A stretch of 13,265 nucleotides of DNA from contig JAOZRM010000073.1 in the NCBI GenBank assembly GCA_029940175.1, forward strand, positions 1-13,265. The letters run 5' to 3'. The stretch comes from Candidatus Sabulitectum sp. (GTDB taxonomy: Bacteria; Fermentibacterota; Fermentibacteria; Fermentibacterales; JCC-6). Positions within the stretch are counted from its first letter, which is position 1. Every line of letters begins with the position of its first letter. A program made the position numbers and the translations under genes. Positions 1-8,261 of this stretch are shown piece after piece. The notes under the pieces are model-generated. The model made no database searches. It had not been told where the DNA came from and saw only the letters and a list, made by a program, of their open reading frames with translations.

Positions 1-1
1 G

Positions 2-754
2 TGGGAAAACACTGATGGAGCAGGAGCAAGCTGGACAGAACACCTTGTTGATGGAGACTTTATTGGACCTATGTCTGTTTACGCCAACGATATAGACGGC
101 GATGGCGATGCTGATATTCTTGGAGCTGCTTTAGGTACAGAGAATATTGCTTGGTGGAAAATATCTGGTTATCAACCAGCAGGAGTAATTGAGTCTTCCA
201 TTCTTGATGCAGGTACAGTTGATTCCTGGGAACTATTCGGATCTAACCAGCAGTTGTCATCAGGAACATCATTGGGATTTCAGTTCAGAAGTTCCCAGGA
301 TTTCGCTAATATGGGGGAGTGGTCTGATACAGTGTTTTCTCCAGATACACCTTTGGTAGGAATTCTTGCAGATTTCACAAGGTATTTACAGTACAAAGTT
401 ATTCTGGAAACAACTGATCCCTCTGTTTCACCTGAGTTGTATGAAGTAACCTTTAGCTACACTCTGTTTACAGGAACCGAGGAGAGTGAATCAGGTGAAG
501 TTCTTTTATGGTCACTAAATGCCTTGCAGAACCCTTCTCACGGTTTTTTCTCAGCTCTGGTATCAGTTCCTGAAGCGGGGTCAGTTCAGCTTTTTCTGTA
601 TGATGTTTCCGGTAGAGTAGTAGGACATACTTCAAAGGAGTTTCCTATAGGAACACATTCAGTGAGTTATACAGGACTTGCTGAGGGTGTTTACTTCTGT
701 ACTATGCACGCTGGAGTGTTTTCTGCAACAGAAAGAATTGTTGTTGTTGAGTAG
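2..754 (+). CDS. C-terminal part of a secreted VCBS/FG-GAP protein with T9SS sorting domain (5' truncated by window edge)
   Basis: The reading frame is open from base 2, so the gene starts outside the window; 250 residues are visible. Residues 1-53 look like the end of a VCBS/FG-GAP repeat, with a calcium-loop-like DIDGDGDAD at 30-38 followed by ILGAA and IAWWK. Residues of about 58-155 form a beta-rich linker (SSILDAG, FQFRSS, RYLQYKV) of a type often placed before sorting tails. From about 166 to the end is a Por/T9SS type A C-terminal domain: NPSHGFFS, a YDVSGRVV strand, GLAEGVYFCTM, and a hydrophobic last strand ending VVVE. By family knowledge the protein is exported through Sec, crosses the outer membrane by T9SS and is released or surface-anchored. 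The ligand is unknown. No terminator is visible after the TAG stop. Confidence 0.85.
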   Translation, partial: WENTDGAGASWTEHLVDGDFIGPMSVYANDIDGDGDADILGAALGTENIAWWKISGYQPAGVIESSILDAGTVDSWELFGSNQQLSSGTSLGFQFRSSQDFANMGEWSDTVFSPDTPLVGILADFTRYLQYKVILETTDPSVSPELYEVTFSYTLFTGTEESESGEVLLWSLNALQNPSHGFFSALVSVPEAGSVQLFLYDVSGRVVGHTSKEFPIGTHSVSYTGLAEGVYFCTMHAGVFSATERIVVVE

Positions 755-1207
755 CCGCTCGTGTATTGAACACTGATCTGGCAAAAATAGATTCAAATTC
801 TCAGCAGTGATAAGTATCCACTACAGGGTGCCAATGAGAATGCATAGAACTTTTTCTACAAAACACTAGAACTCCCTCTACAAATAGTTCGAATCCTTTC
901 CGGTGTGCCTTATCGAATTCAGGAATGAATCTCCAAATCTCAATCATATTAGCGTAGAAGGATGCATTTATCAGTAGTTGAGTGTATTCCTGACTGAAGA
1001 TGCACCAGGTAGCATCCAGATGGAGTACTTTCAGGTGCTCTACAGAAAAATTGATTTGACAGCTCAGAAATTCGGACGATAGGTTATGTTTTCTGGGGTA
1101 TTTATCATTGACACCACATTTTCTTTCTTCAATAATTGTATCAGGTCGCAAGACTAGTAAATGGCGTAGGAATGCAATTGCTGGAATAAGTACCTGAGGA
1201 GATTGAA
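755..1207. other. 453-base stretch with no convincing gene
   Basis: This is the largest gap in the window. The minus strand has one open frame of 156 codons (801-1271). It runs into the signal-peptide region of the next gene, has no recognisable domain, and its only far-upstream ATG lies inside that gene. I therefore do not call it. No strong hairpin, tandem repeat or tRNA-like fold was seen. The last bases hold the ribosome binding site TGAGGAGA (1195-1202) for the following gene, and its promoter must lie somewhere in this gap. Confidence 0.5.
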
Positions 1208-1711
1208 ATGTCAGAGAAAAAGATCGTGAGAAATAGTATTGCAGTTCTATTGGTGACTGTGCTTCTTGCATCTGTTGCTAATGCAATATCGCAGGAGTCT
1301 CCTTCGGTCAGCACAATGCCCCGGACGATAACTACAAGGAGAGATGTGAACACAACTGAAAAGATGATAATTGAAGATGGATATCATCAATTATCAAGTG
1401 AGGAACTGGAGCAGAGAATTGTAGGAAAAACAGTAAGAGGTGATTACTATAACGGAAGGATATATGTCAGTTATGCTGACAGCGATGGAACTATAGAAGG
1501 AGTTAACGACCTTGGCTCACATATCACAGGGACGTGGTCAATTAATAAAGAGGATAACACATTCACTGTGGAATGGGATGGCTACTGGGATAATTGGACT
1601 GGTCGAGCTTATGATGTCCAGGGGAAGATTCAATTTTATGACAGCACAACTTTCCTCTGGAGGACTACCTTCAATAGCATCGACGATGCACAACCGCCAC
1701 TGAGATTTTAA
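1208..1711 (+). CDS. Small exported protein of unknown function
   Basis: The 167-residue product starts at ATG 1208, six bases after TGAGGAGA. A signal peptide is clear: positively charged MSEKKIVRNS, hydrophobic residues 11-23, and a VANA cleavage site at about residue 26. Residues 27-60 are polar and probably flexible. The rest (LSSEELEQRIVGKTVRGDYYNGRIYVSYADSDG, split here: LSSEELEQRIVGKTVRG at about 61-78, then GRIYVSYADSDG) alternates strands rich in Gly, Trp and Tyr (GTWSI, FTVEWDGYWDNW, FLWRTTF), suggesting a small beta-barrel or lipocalin-like fold. It weakly resembles small bacterial secreted proteins with an E-L-x-x-x-hydrophobic-x-G-x-T opening followed by a G-x-W core, but I do not assign a family. 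There is no lipobox, so it is probably soluble in the periplasm or secreted. Confidence 0.75.
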   Translation: MSEKKIVRNSIAVLLVTVLLASVANAISQESPSVSTMPRTITTRRDVNTTEKMIIEDGYHQLSSEELEQRIVGKTVRGDYYNGRIYVSYADSDGTIEGVNDLGSHITGTWSINKEDNTFTVEWDGYWDNWTGRAYDVQGKIQFYDSTTFLWRTTFNSIDDAQPPLRF

Positions 1712-1786
1712 GGACCATGAATTGCTTGAAATGACAGAAATGGAAGTTACATCTTAAATTCCTACGCTTCACGAAAGGAGATATTA

Positions 1787-2344
1787 ATGAAAAAGGTGAT
1801 CGGATTCAACGGGAGCCCCAGGGTCGGATTCAATACAGAGACCCTTGTTGGCAAAGTTCTTGAAGGAGCAGAGAAAGCAGGAGCAGGTACAAAACTCTTC
1901 AATCTGGACAGGATGGATATCAAGCCCTGCCGGGGTTGCATGGCCTGTCGAAGGGACGGGGTCTGCTCAATAAAGGATGATATGACCGAACTGATCTCAG
2001 AGATTAAGAGCTCTAATGCTATAGTGCTGGGTTCACCGGTTTACATGCTTCAGATGACTGCTCAGACTAAAACCTTTGTGGACAGATTGTTTCCCCTGAT
2101 AAGAAGCGACTTCTCCTCAGTATTGAAAGAAGGCACAAAAGCTGCTTTGGTCTTTACTCAGGGCGCAGAAAATTCCGAAGCATTTGCTAATTACTTTGAA
2201 CACACTGAAAATATGTTCAAACATTTTGGTTTCTCTGTTGAGAAGACTCTTGTTGCTGGAAATACAGGCGCAAAGGGTGATGTTGAGAAGCAGGAAGAGC
2301 TGATAGTAAAAGCAGAGGAATTAGGACGGAAACTCGCTCAGTAA
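1787..2344 (+). CDS. Iron-sulfur flavoprotein / NADPH-dependent FMN reductase family
   Basis: The 185-residue cytoplasmic protein has a flavodoxin-like fold. It opens with a beta strand and the FMN phosphate-binding loop GFNGSPRVGFNTE (6-18). A compact cysteine cluster, C48-x2-C51-x2-C54-x5-C60, fits the CX2CX2CX4-7C pattern that binds a 4Fe-4S cluster in the Isf family. The segment GSPVYMLQMTAQTKTFVDR (82-100) is the typical FMN-contacting region. By family knowledge it transfers electrons from a reduced donor through FMN and the cluster; the partner is unknown. ATG 1787 follows AAAGGAG (1774-1780) at good spacing. The AraC-type regulator gene starts 28 bases downstream, so the two are probably cotranscribed and the regulator may control this gene. 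Length is normal for the family. Confidence 0.9.
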   Translation: MKKVIGFNGSPRVGFNTETLVGKVLEGAEKAGAGTKLFNLDRMDIKPCRGCMACRRDGVCSIKDDMTELISEIKSSNAIVLGSPVYMLQMTAQTKTFVDRLFPLIRSDFSSVLKEGTKAALVFTQGAENSEAFANYFEHTENMFKHFGFSVEKTLVAGNTGAKGDVEKQEELIVKAEELGRKLAQ

Positions 2345-2372
2345 CGGAGGCAGGGCAGGAGAAGGACTGTAC

Positions 2373-3356
2373 ATGACCAGCAACAAAACAGATGTTTCAG
2401 AAATTCTTAGCGGAATCAGACTTTCTGACAGTTTCTACGCTATGAGCCACTGTTATGGAGCGTGGGGTTTTAAAAATCCGCCCGGTCACGGCGCTATCTT
2501 TCACTACCTTGTCTCTGGCAGTGCAATGATTGAAACAGCCAATGGGGTTAGAGTGGATCTTGAGCAGGGAGATCTTGCTCTGTTATCAGAGGGTTACAAT
2601 CATCTTCTGATGAGTGAACCCGGAGCTCCAGTCTCTACTCTCGAGTCTGTTGGCTATCAGCGCACTGGATCCAATTCAACAGAGATGCAGATGGGCAGCC
2701 CCGCTTCGGGAGACCTCACGGTGATGGTCTGTGGTGGTGTTGTATTCGAACCCCTGTGGCACCCTCTTTTTGAAGCATTTCCAGACATAATGTGTTTTCG
2801 ACAGGGAGAACATGAAAACAACTCCTGGAGCAAGGCTCTTGTCAACTTGATGGGAATGGAAGTTTCTAAATCTCTTCCCGGCAGCGAAGCTGTGATAACA
2901 AGATTGATTGAGGTTCTCGTGATAGGGGCTATAAGAGACTGGATGCTTAACAACGTTGATGATACAGCAGGCTGGATCATGGCCATCAGAGACAATAACC
3001 TGGGTCATGCGATTGCATGTCTCCATAAGGAGCCTGACACAAACTGGACTGTGGCTTCTCTTGCAGAAGAGGCAACCATGTCACGAACAGCTTTTGCAGA
3101 GAAATTTACCAGCCTGGTCGGCATACCGCCAATGCAATACCTGAATCATCTCAGAATGAACATCGCTGGAGATATGCTACGCGGGTCAAACAGTACCATT
3201 GCAGAAATTGCTAAAAATGCAGCGTATGGCTCTGAAATTTCCTTCAGTCGTGCCTTCAAGAAGTTCTGGGGTAAACCTCCTGGATCATTCAGAAAGCACC
3301 CGATAGCTGCCAGGCAATTTGGAATGAGATCATCGGGCATCAGTATATGTGTTTGA
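2373..3356 (+). CDS. AraC-family transcriptional regulator with cupin-like N-terminal domain
   Basis: The 327-residue protein carries an N-terminal sensor region (about 10-190) of the cupin_6 AraC type: FHYLVSGSAMIET (43-55), LEQGDLALLSEGYNH (63-77), and a conserved-looking GGVVFEP followed by a hydrophobic LWHPLFEAFPD stretch (121-138). The C-terminal DNA-binding domain has two helix-turn-helix units. The first is at about 225-250 (WTVASLAEEATMSRTAFAEKF in part). The second is at about 275-307, with the AraC signature ending FSRAFKKFWGKPPGSFR. The start at 2373 is preceded by AGGAGAAGG (2357-2365). It follows the flavoprotein gene by 28 bases. Family members of this type often sit beside oxidoreductase genes and control them. 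The inducer is unknown. No terminator is evident in the next 160 bases. Confidence 0.9.
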   Translation: MTSNKTDVSEILSGIRLSDSFYAMSHCYGAWGFKNPPGHGAIFHYLVSGSAMIETANGVRVDLEQGDLALLSEGYNHLLMSEPGAPVSTLESVGYQRTGSNSTEMQMGSPASGDLTVMVCGGVVFEPLWHPLFEAFPDIMCFRQGEHENNSWSKALVNLMGMEVSKSLPGSEAVITRLIEVLVIGAIRDWMLNNVDDTAGWIMAIRDNNLGHAIACLHKEPDTNWTVASLAEEATMSRTAFAEKFTSLVGIPPMQYLNHLRMNIAGDMLRGSNSTIAEIAKNAAYGSEISFSRAFKKFWGKPPGSFRKHPIAARQFGMRSSGISICV

Positions 3357-3432
3357 AGAACGCTTAACTGAAAAGGTCTGCCTGATCTGGTTATTGCACG
3401 AATGCCGAGAGAGGTGTCCGGCTGATATGGTA

Positions 3433-3493
3433 TTGACTCTATAGTGATTTATTATTGAATGCCTCCCTTGCACCAATCTATCTTTGTAGATAG
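3433..3493 (+). promoter_or_regulatory. Possible promoter region with small inverted repeat
   Basis: In the 161-base gap before the propeller-like gene, TTGACT (3433-3438) resembles a -35 box, but no good -10 box stands at 16-18 bases from it. A perfect 6-base inverted repeat, CTATCT-TTGT-AGATAG (3478-3493), lies 24 bases upstream of the ATG and 7 bases before the ribosome binding site AGGCAGGAGG (3501-3510). It could be an operator or a short 5'-leader hairpin. Both parts are weak by themselves. Confidence 0.25.
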
Positions 3494-3517
3494 TATTAAC
3501 AGGCAGGAGGTTTTATT

Positions 3518-4291
3518 ATGTACGGCATTCGTTCGTTTTTTGTGTGTATGGTCATTACGGGAGCAGTATACGGGCATATTGTGACCTCTTTTCAAGCTCC
3601 AGGTGCTACTGTTACCGGCCTGGCTTCCGGCGGTGATCTATTCTGGGTGCTGGATCCTGACCTGGAGGTGATCTTTGGCCTTGATCTCTTTAACCCTGAT
3701 TATACAATTGTAGAGATCATTGATACTCAGCTTTCTGAACCGGATAATCTTGCATATGCCCAGGGGAAATTGTACTACACACAACAGGGATCTACAGTTA
3801 TCCATTCTGTTAGTGTGGATGGTTCTGTCCGGGATTCAATTGATGTCTCTTTGCTTGGTCTGCAGTCTATACAGGGACTCGGATATGATAATCATGATTG
3901 TTGTAGCAATGGCTGTATGTATGTTCTTGATGATTCTCTGAAGAAAGTATTCAATATCTATCCCCTTGATGATTTCAGCTCGATTGAGGAGATAGCTGAT
4001 CTGGGGTCTTTGTCTCAATCTTATGATGTAACGGGCGCTGGAGGTGTTTCATGGGTTTGGATTGCCTGCGGTTCTGAGGATGAGAAAATTCAGTTGTGGA
4101 GTGCATCCGTATCCACCTGGGGAGTCAGTGTTCCGGGAACTTTAATGGTAACTGAGATTGCTCAGGATGAGAATATGCACCCCTTAGAATTTATGTGGCT
4201 TTATGATCAGACATATAACACCATTTATTTGAAGTACTTTGGTATGTCGGTGGAAAGCTCTACCTGGGGCTGTATCAAATCAACTTACTGA
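3518..4291 (+). CDS. Exported beta-propeller-like protein, function unknown
   Basis: The 257-residue product begins with a signal peptide (MYGIRSFFVCMVITGAVYG, cleavage near residue 19). The mature part shows several strand-rich units of the SMP-30/NHL propeller type: GLASGGDLFWVLDPD (about 34-48), PDNLAYAQGKLYYTQQ (75-90), IQGLGYDNHD to MYVLDD (118-139), and GGVSWVWIACG (175-185). Four such units are fewer than a complete propeller normally needs, so the fold is uncertain. A cysteine-rich loop, CCSNGC (128-133), could form disulfides with C183 or C252. No T9SS tail is present. A very strong ribosome binding site, AGGCAGGAGG, lies 7 bases before ATG 3518. The TPR gene starts 32 bases downstream, so both are probably one transcript. 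No enzymatic motif was recognised. Confidence 0.75.
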   Translation: MYGIRSFFVCMVITGAVYGHIVTSFQAPGATVTGLASGGDLFWVLDPDLEVIFGLDLFNPDYTIVEIIDTQLSEPDNLAYAQGKLYYTQQGSTVIHSVSVDGSVRDSIDVSLLGLQSIQGLGYDNHDCCSNGCMYVLDDSLKKVFNIYPLDDFSSIEEIADLGSLSQSYDVTGAGGVSWVWIACGSEDEKIQLWSASVSTWGVSVPGTLMVTEIAQDENMHPLEFMWLYDQTYNTIYLKYFGMSVESSTWGCIKSTY

Positions 4292-4323
4292 TTCATATCT
4301 CGAATACCAGAGAAAGAGGTAGC

Positions 4324-5823
4324 ATGAAATATTCACTATCTATGGTTTTTGCAATCTTGATTTTAACAGCAACCGTGGCCAATGGCATTTACTGCCCTGT
4401 GATCCAGCAGGATGAGATAAAAATAATTATTGCTGATTTCAGAGGTCCTGATGGCAGCGACAAGAATCCGGGAGACTGGATTCTGATAAACCTGAACGAA
4501 GTGATAAGCGATTATGACAACATTTCAATAGTTGAGCTCTCACGTCCTCTGGCTGCCTCCGACCCGGAAGGTGATGCACTCAGTCTTCTGACCTCGGAGA
4601 ACGCTACTATGGTAATCTGGGGTAGTTTCCAGGAAGAAGACGGTATGACCAGAATGTTCCCATGTTATGCAACCGGTTTGCAGGTGCTATCAGGTACAGA
4701 AAGCGTGATGCGGGGATCGGGGAGTATCAGACCAAAAGTGTACTATTCCAGCATGACAGATATTCTCCAATTGGAATACTACCACACGGAGGATGTCGTT
4801 ATACCTGGTGGTGTGTGGCTTTCCATGGCCCAGACATATACGGGAATTGCTCTAAACACTGTTGGAAGATTCAGCGAGGGCACGGAGCTTCTTGAAAAAG
4901 CGCTTGCTGCTTCAAATCCAGGCTGGCTGGATTCAGAGGGATATCGTATGGCTCTTTTCAGTGCGGGAATCTCTCAGATGGCTCTTGAGAACACCAACAG
5001 AAGCATTGAGATCTTTACCGATTTGATTGAGCTTAATCCTGAATTTCCCTCTGCTTTTCAGAACAGAGGGTGTTCCTACTACCATCAGCATATATACGAT
5101 GTAGCTATTGATGATTTCACCAGATCACTGGAAATTAAGCCGGATGATCCTGATGTTTTGTTCATGCGCGGTTTAGCATACTGCAGGAGTGGAATGCAGG
5201 ATATCGGGATATTGGATCTTAACCGGTATCTTGAACTTGATCCGGATGATGCGCTTACACTTGGTAACAGAGGGTATGCCTACTATGAGCTGGGAATGTA
5301 CGAGGAAGCTATCAGGGACCTGAGCCGTGCGGTTGAACTGCAGGAGCAGCCTGCAACATCACACAGCATTACTAATCTTGGTGTTGCATACAAAGATGAC
5401 GGACAGTACGAGAAAGCCATTGAATGTCTGGATGCAGCTCTCCTCATTGTGGACAACGACCCCACTGCGGCGATAATTCTCTTCCACCGGGGTGACTGCT
5501 ACTGCTGGCTGAACGATATTGAGCGTGGAATTGATGATTTTACAGCATCACTTGAATTGTACCCCGAACGAGTGTCCACACTGATTATCAGAGGACGGGC
5601 TTATCTGTTCACAGGCAGGCCTGAGGCTGCTCTTTCTGACTTTGAGAGAGCGGTACAATATGATCCCGAGTCACTCAGAGCGTACTACTGGCGGGGGCGT
5701 GCACTGGCATCTCTTGGATACATCGATCAGGCCATAGAAGACCTCGATCTTGTGATCGAAAGAGCTGATTATGGAGAACTACGATCCGAGGCTCTGGAAA
5801 CACTGGAGAGCATCCGACGCTGA
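4324..5823 (+). CDS. Exported tetratricopeptide-repeat protein with TolB-like N-terminal region
   Basis: The 499-residue protein begins with a signal peptide (MKYSLSMVFAILILTATVANG, cleavage near 21). Residues of about 31-125 resemble the small alpha/beta domain found in TolB/FlgT-like and other TPR proteins: IKIIIADFRGPDG (32-44), a VISDYDNISIVEL strand, and ENATMVIWGSFQEEDG (92-107). From about 168 to 484 run eight or nine TPR units, e.g. FQNRGCSYYHQHIYDVAIDD (245-264), LGNRGYAYYELGMYEEAIRD (313-332), and IIRGRAYLFTGRPEAALSDF (421-440). Each ends in a typical L-x-P-x-D/E turn (LIELNPEF, LEIKPDD, LELDPDD). TPR arrays mediate protein-protein contacts; the partner is unknown. ATG 4324 follows AAAGAGGT (4313-4320). 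The Cys at 24 is not in a lipobox. The arrangement suggests a periplasmic scaffold, cotranscribed with the propeller-like gene upstream. Confidence 0.88.
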   Translation: MKYSLSMVFAILILTATVANGIYCPVIQQDEIKIIIADFRGPDGSDKNPGDWILINLNEVISDYDNISIVELSRPLAASDPEGDALSLLTSENATMVIWGSFQEEDGMTRMFPCYATGLQVLSGTESVMRGSGSIRPKVYYSSMTDILQLEYYHTEDVVIPGGVWLSMAQTYTGIALNTVGRFSEGTELLEKALAASNPGWLDSEGYRMALFSAGISQMALENTNRSIEIFTDLIELNPEFPSAFQNRGCSYYHQHIYDVAIDDFTRSLEIKPDDPDVLFMRGLAYCRSGMQDIGILDLNRYLELDPDDALTLGNRGYAYYELGMYEEAIRDLSRAVELQEQPATSHSITNLGVAYKDDGQYEKAIECLDAALLIVDNDPTAAIILFHRGDCYCWLNDIERGIDDFTASLELYPERVSTLIIRGRAYLFTGRPEAALSDFERAVQYDPESLRAYYWRGRALASLGYIDQAIEDLDLVIERADYGELRSEALETLESIRR

Positions 5824-5871
5824 GAGTGTTCACTGCGAATCAGGTTTTTCAGTGCTGCCCTTGGGATTCCT

Positions 5872-5896
5872 GACCAATTGACTGCCGGGATTGGTC
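5872..5896. repeat. Inverted repeat in the 215-base gap upstream of the YCF48 gene
   Basis: GACCAAT (5872-5878) and ATTGGTC (5890-5896) form a perfect 7-base stem with an 11-base loop, 49 bases after the TPR stop codon. There is no T-run after it, so it is not a typical intrinsic terminator. A second, smaller stem TCTCA-GTCA-TGAGA lies at 5982-5995. Nothing else in this gap is recognisable apart from an eight-T run (6008-6014 region) just before the ribosome binding site. Confidence 0.35.
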
Positions 5897-6022
5897 TCTG
5901 TATTCTCAATACCTACCCAAAAGGTATGAAATTAAAACAGTACTGTTCTTCGGTGGTTCTCATTCTTAGTACTTTATGCCTTCTCAGTCATGAGATGTTT
6001 AGTGTAGTTTTTTTGATCTTAG

Positions 6023-6028
6023 AGGAGG
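6023..6028 (+). promoter_or_regulatory. Ribosome binding site that decides the start of the YCF48 gene
   Basis: AGGAGG at 6023-6028 stands only one base before the upstream ATG at 6030, too close for initiation, but ten bases before the in-frame ATG at 6039. The later start also gives a cleaner signal peptide beginning MVFCFTRSRF. Confidence 0.7.
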
Positions 6029-6038
6029 GATGGTTCTT

Positions 6039-8240
6039 ATGGTCTTCTGTTTTACCCGGAGTCGATTCTCAATCCTGCTGGTTTTGCTTCTTGTTCCATT
6101 TATCGCCAATGCGCAGTGGGAGCTTATGGAAAGCAAAGCAAGTGCTATTATGTCGGATATTCAGTTTCTTGAAGATGGTGTACACGGATGGGCATCCGGA
6201 ACAGCATCTGCAGGTCCAATTGCCATGCGCTTTATTTTCAAAACAACCGATGGTGGAGATAGCTGGGAGGAATTCAGTTGTCCATTTTATGTTCGTGCAA
6301 TGGATTTTGTTTCACCTGACTCCGGTTGGGGAGTTGGTCAAAGCGGTGAGATATACCGAACTGTAGATGGTGGTGAAAACTGGACACCGCAGAGCAGTGG
6401 CACTTCCAGGCAGTTGAATGGAGTAACATTCATAAATCACCTTGAAGGCTGGGCCTGCGGTGGCTGGGAATCAGATCCCTATCTGGTGCTGCATACCGGT
6501 GACGGTGGGGAAACATGGGAGAATCAGAGTTTTGGTTCAGGATATTCCTGTTCCGGTATTTCGTTTACTGATTCTCTGAACGGCTGGATCAGTGGATACA
6601 ATGCCACCCTGGATGCTCATATACATGTAACAGATGATGGAGGAGCAACATGGACCTCACAAACCCTTCCAACTGAAGTTCTCGACGGTGGTATTGAGAG
6701 TATAGATTTTGTTAATCCGCTTGAGGGATGGGCGGTAACCAGCAGCATATACAACAATGGCTATATCATGCACACTTCAGACGGCGGAGATAGCTGGGCC
6801 ATCCAGTACACAACGGGTCTTCATTATCACAGTGTTGATGCCAGGGACGCTGATAATGCGGTTGTTGTGGGTGTTGCAATTTTATCACCATCCATTGAAA
6901 GAGTTTTTGTAACTTCAGACGGTGGTCAAAGCTGGTCGGAGAACACCCCTCCAATATGGGGTTATACAGAAGGACCTGTTTATGTTGATGATGATATATG
7001 GATCGCCAGTGATGAGACCACGATTTTAAAAAGCTCTGACGGTGGAGTCAGCTGGGACTGGTCAAGCAGAGTGCCTTATTGGCGCACAGTTAACTGGGTA
7101 GATTCGTCGGTTGCCCGGGCAGGCTCAGGAAGCTCTGCAGGCACAGACAGTTATGGCATTATCTCTACCGATGGTGGAGTTTCCTGGGAGCATGATGTAT
7201 CAGCTCCAGGTGGAACACAGTACAGTTTCTTCGATGAAGACACTGGCTGGATGCTCTGGGAGGGTGCTCCGGCCACTATCTGGCGAACTGCTAACGGTGG
7301 AGATGACTGGGCCGAGAGTTCTTTTGGAACATCTTCATGGATCGGTGGAATTTTCTTTACTTCCCCTGATTCCGGCTGGGCATGTGGAAGTTCCGGTACT
7401 ATGAGAGCTACCATTGATGGTGGGCAGACATGGACCGGGCAGAATATTAACACTTCCAACTACGCCGCAGATCTTTGTTTTGTTGATTCCAAAGAGGGTT
7501 GGGTTGTGGGAGGTTATGGTGGTGGCGGTGCTTTTATCAGACATACTGTAGATGGCGGTCTAAACTGGACAACACAGACGCCACCAGTCACAAATCACCT
7601 TCAGCATGTTTTCTTCCTGAATAATCTTGAAGGCTGGGCGGCCGGTTTGGGTGGTGTGGTTCATCGCACAGATGACGGTGGAGCAACCTGGCAATCTGTG
7701 GATGGAGTACCATATACACCGAAGGATATTCTGATGGTTTCTTCCACTACAGGCTGGATTGCAGCCGGCAGAGATTACGAAGAAGGAGGACGAGGCTATA
7801 TCTACAAAACTGAAGATGGGGGAGATAGCTGGAACCTGGAATGGACTTCTCCCTGGCCTAAGCAATGGATAGTTTCTCTGGCTTTGCAGGACGACAACAC
7901 AATCTGGGGTGTCGGATACCACAGCACATTATTGAAGCGTGATTTTGTTCTTGGTATAGAAGATGGAGTATCTGATTTTGAGACAGGGATGGTTTCAGTA
8001 TCTCCAAATCCTTTCTTCGGCTCAGCTACAGTAACAATCAGTCTTGAATCTGCTGGTTTCACCAGGCTTGACGTGTTTGATCTCAGCGGAAGAATTGTAC
8101 AAACTCTGACAGAAGAGCAAATGGATGGTGGAACTCATAATTTCACTCTTGAAGCTGATGATCTTGTTCCAGGAGTTTACATGATAAAACTCAGCAGTGG
8201 GGAGCAGACCACAACAGCAAGATGCGTGCTTATTCGATAA
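6039..8240 (+). CDS. Secreted YCF48/BNR-repeat propeller protein with T9SS sorting domain
   Basis: The 733-residue protein has a signal peptide (charged MVFCFTRSRF, hydrophobic SILLVLLLVPFI, cleavage ANA-QW at about 25). Residues of about 27-640 hold 13 copies of a D/N-G-G-x-x-W element, such as TTDGGDSWEE, TVDGGENWTP, TSDGGQSWSE and TEDGGDSWNL. These alternate with an (E/S)GWAxG-type strand (HGWASG, SGWGVG, EGWACG, EGWVVG). This is the YCF48/BNR (Asp-box) beta-propeller pattern, and the number suggests two propellers in tandem. Residues 651-733 are a T9SS type A C-terminal domain: VSPNPFFGSATVTISL, LDVFDLSGRIVQTL, GVYMIKLSSG and the end CVLIR. By family knowledge such proteins are secreted and either released or attached to the surface. 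Relatives of the fold act in photosystem assembly or bind glycans; neither role can be assigned here. There are no catalytic residues to point to. Confidence 0.9.
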   Translation: MVFCFTRSRFSILLVLLLVPFIANAQWELMESKASAIMSDIQFLEDGVHGWASGTASAGPIAMRFIFKTTDGGDSWEEFSCPFYVRAMDFVSPDSGWGVGQSGEIYRTVDGGENWTPQSSGTSRQLNGVTFINHLEGWACGGWESDPYLVLHTGDGGETWENQSFGSGYSCSGISFTDSLNGWISGYNATLDAHIHVTDDGGATWTSQTLPTEVLDGGIESIDFVNPLEGWAVTSSIYNNGYIMHTSDGGDSWAIQYTTGLHYHSVDARDADNAVVVGVAILSPSIERVFVTSDGGQSWSENTPPIWGYTEGPVYVDDDIWIASDETTILKSSDGGVSWDWSSRVPYWRTVNWVDSSVARAGSGSSAGTDSYGIISTDGGVSWEHDVSAPGGTQYSFFDEDTGWMLWEGAPATIWRTANGGDDWAESSFGTSSWIGGIFFTSPDSGWACGSSGTMRATIDGGQTWTGQNINTSNYAADLCFVDSKEGWVVGGYGGGGAFIRHTVDGGLNWTTQTPPVTNHLQHVFFLNNLEGWAAGLGGVVHRTDDGGATWQSVDGVPYTPKDILMVSSTTGWIAAGRDYEEGGRGYIYKTEDGGDSWNLEWTSPWPKQWIVSLALQDDNTIWGVGYHSTLLKRDFVLGIEDGVSDFETGMVSVSPNPFFGSATVTISLESAGFTRLDVFDLSGRIVQTLTEEQMDGGTHNFTLEADDLVPGVYMIKLSSGEQTTTARCVLIR

Positions 8241-8261
8241 GGTAGCATTCTGTCAGCATTA

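Noticed and set aside
801..1271. Minus-strand open frame of 156 codons
   Set aside because: No recognisable domain, its ATG lies inside the signal-peptide region of a well-supported plus-strand gene, and a frame this long is not very unlikely by chance in AT-rich DNA.
3478..3493. Inverted repeat CTATCT-TTGT-AGATAG as a transcription terminator
   Set aside because: The stem is only six AT-rich pairs, has no T-run and stands just before a ribosome binding site, so an operator or leader hairpin is more likely.
4324..4398. Lipoprotein signal in the TPR protein because of Cys24
   Set aside because: The residues before the Cys do not form a lipobox; an ANG cleavage site for signal peptidase I fits better.
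6008..6018. Short match TTTGATCTTAG shared with 12602-12612
   Set aside because: Eleven bases with no shared context; expected by chance in a window of this size.
6030..6032. Upstream ATG as start of the YCF48 gene
   Set aside because: The AGGAGG box is only one base away; the ATG at 6039 has normal spacing and a better signal peptide.
5878..6366. Plus-strand open frame of 162 codons
   Set aside because: It overlaps the signal peptide and first repeats of the YCF48 gene in another frame, and its predicted product has no domain pattern.
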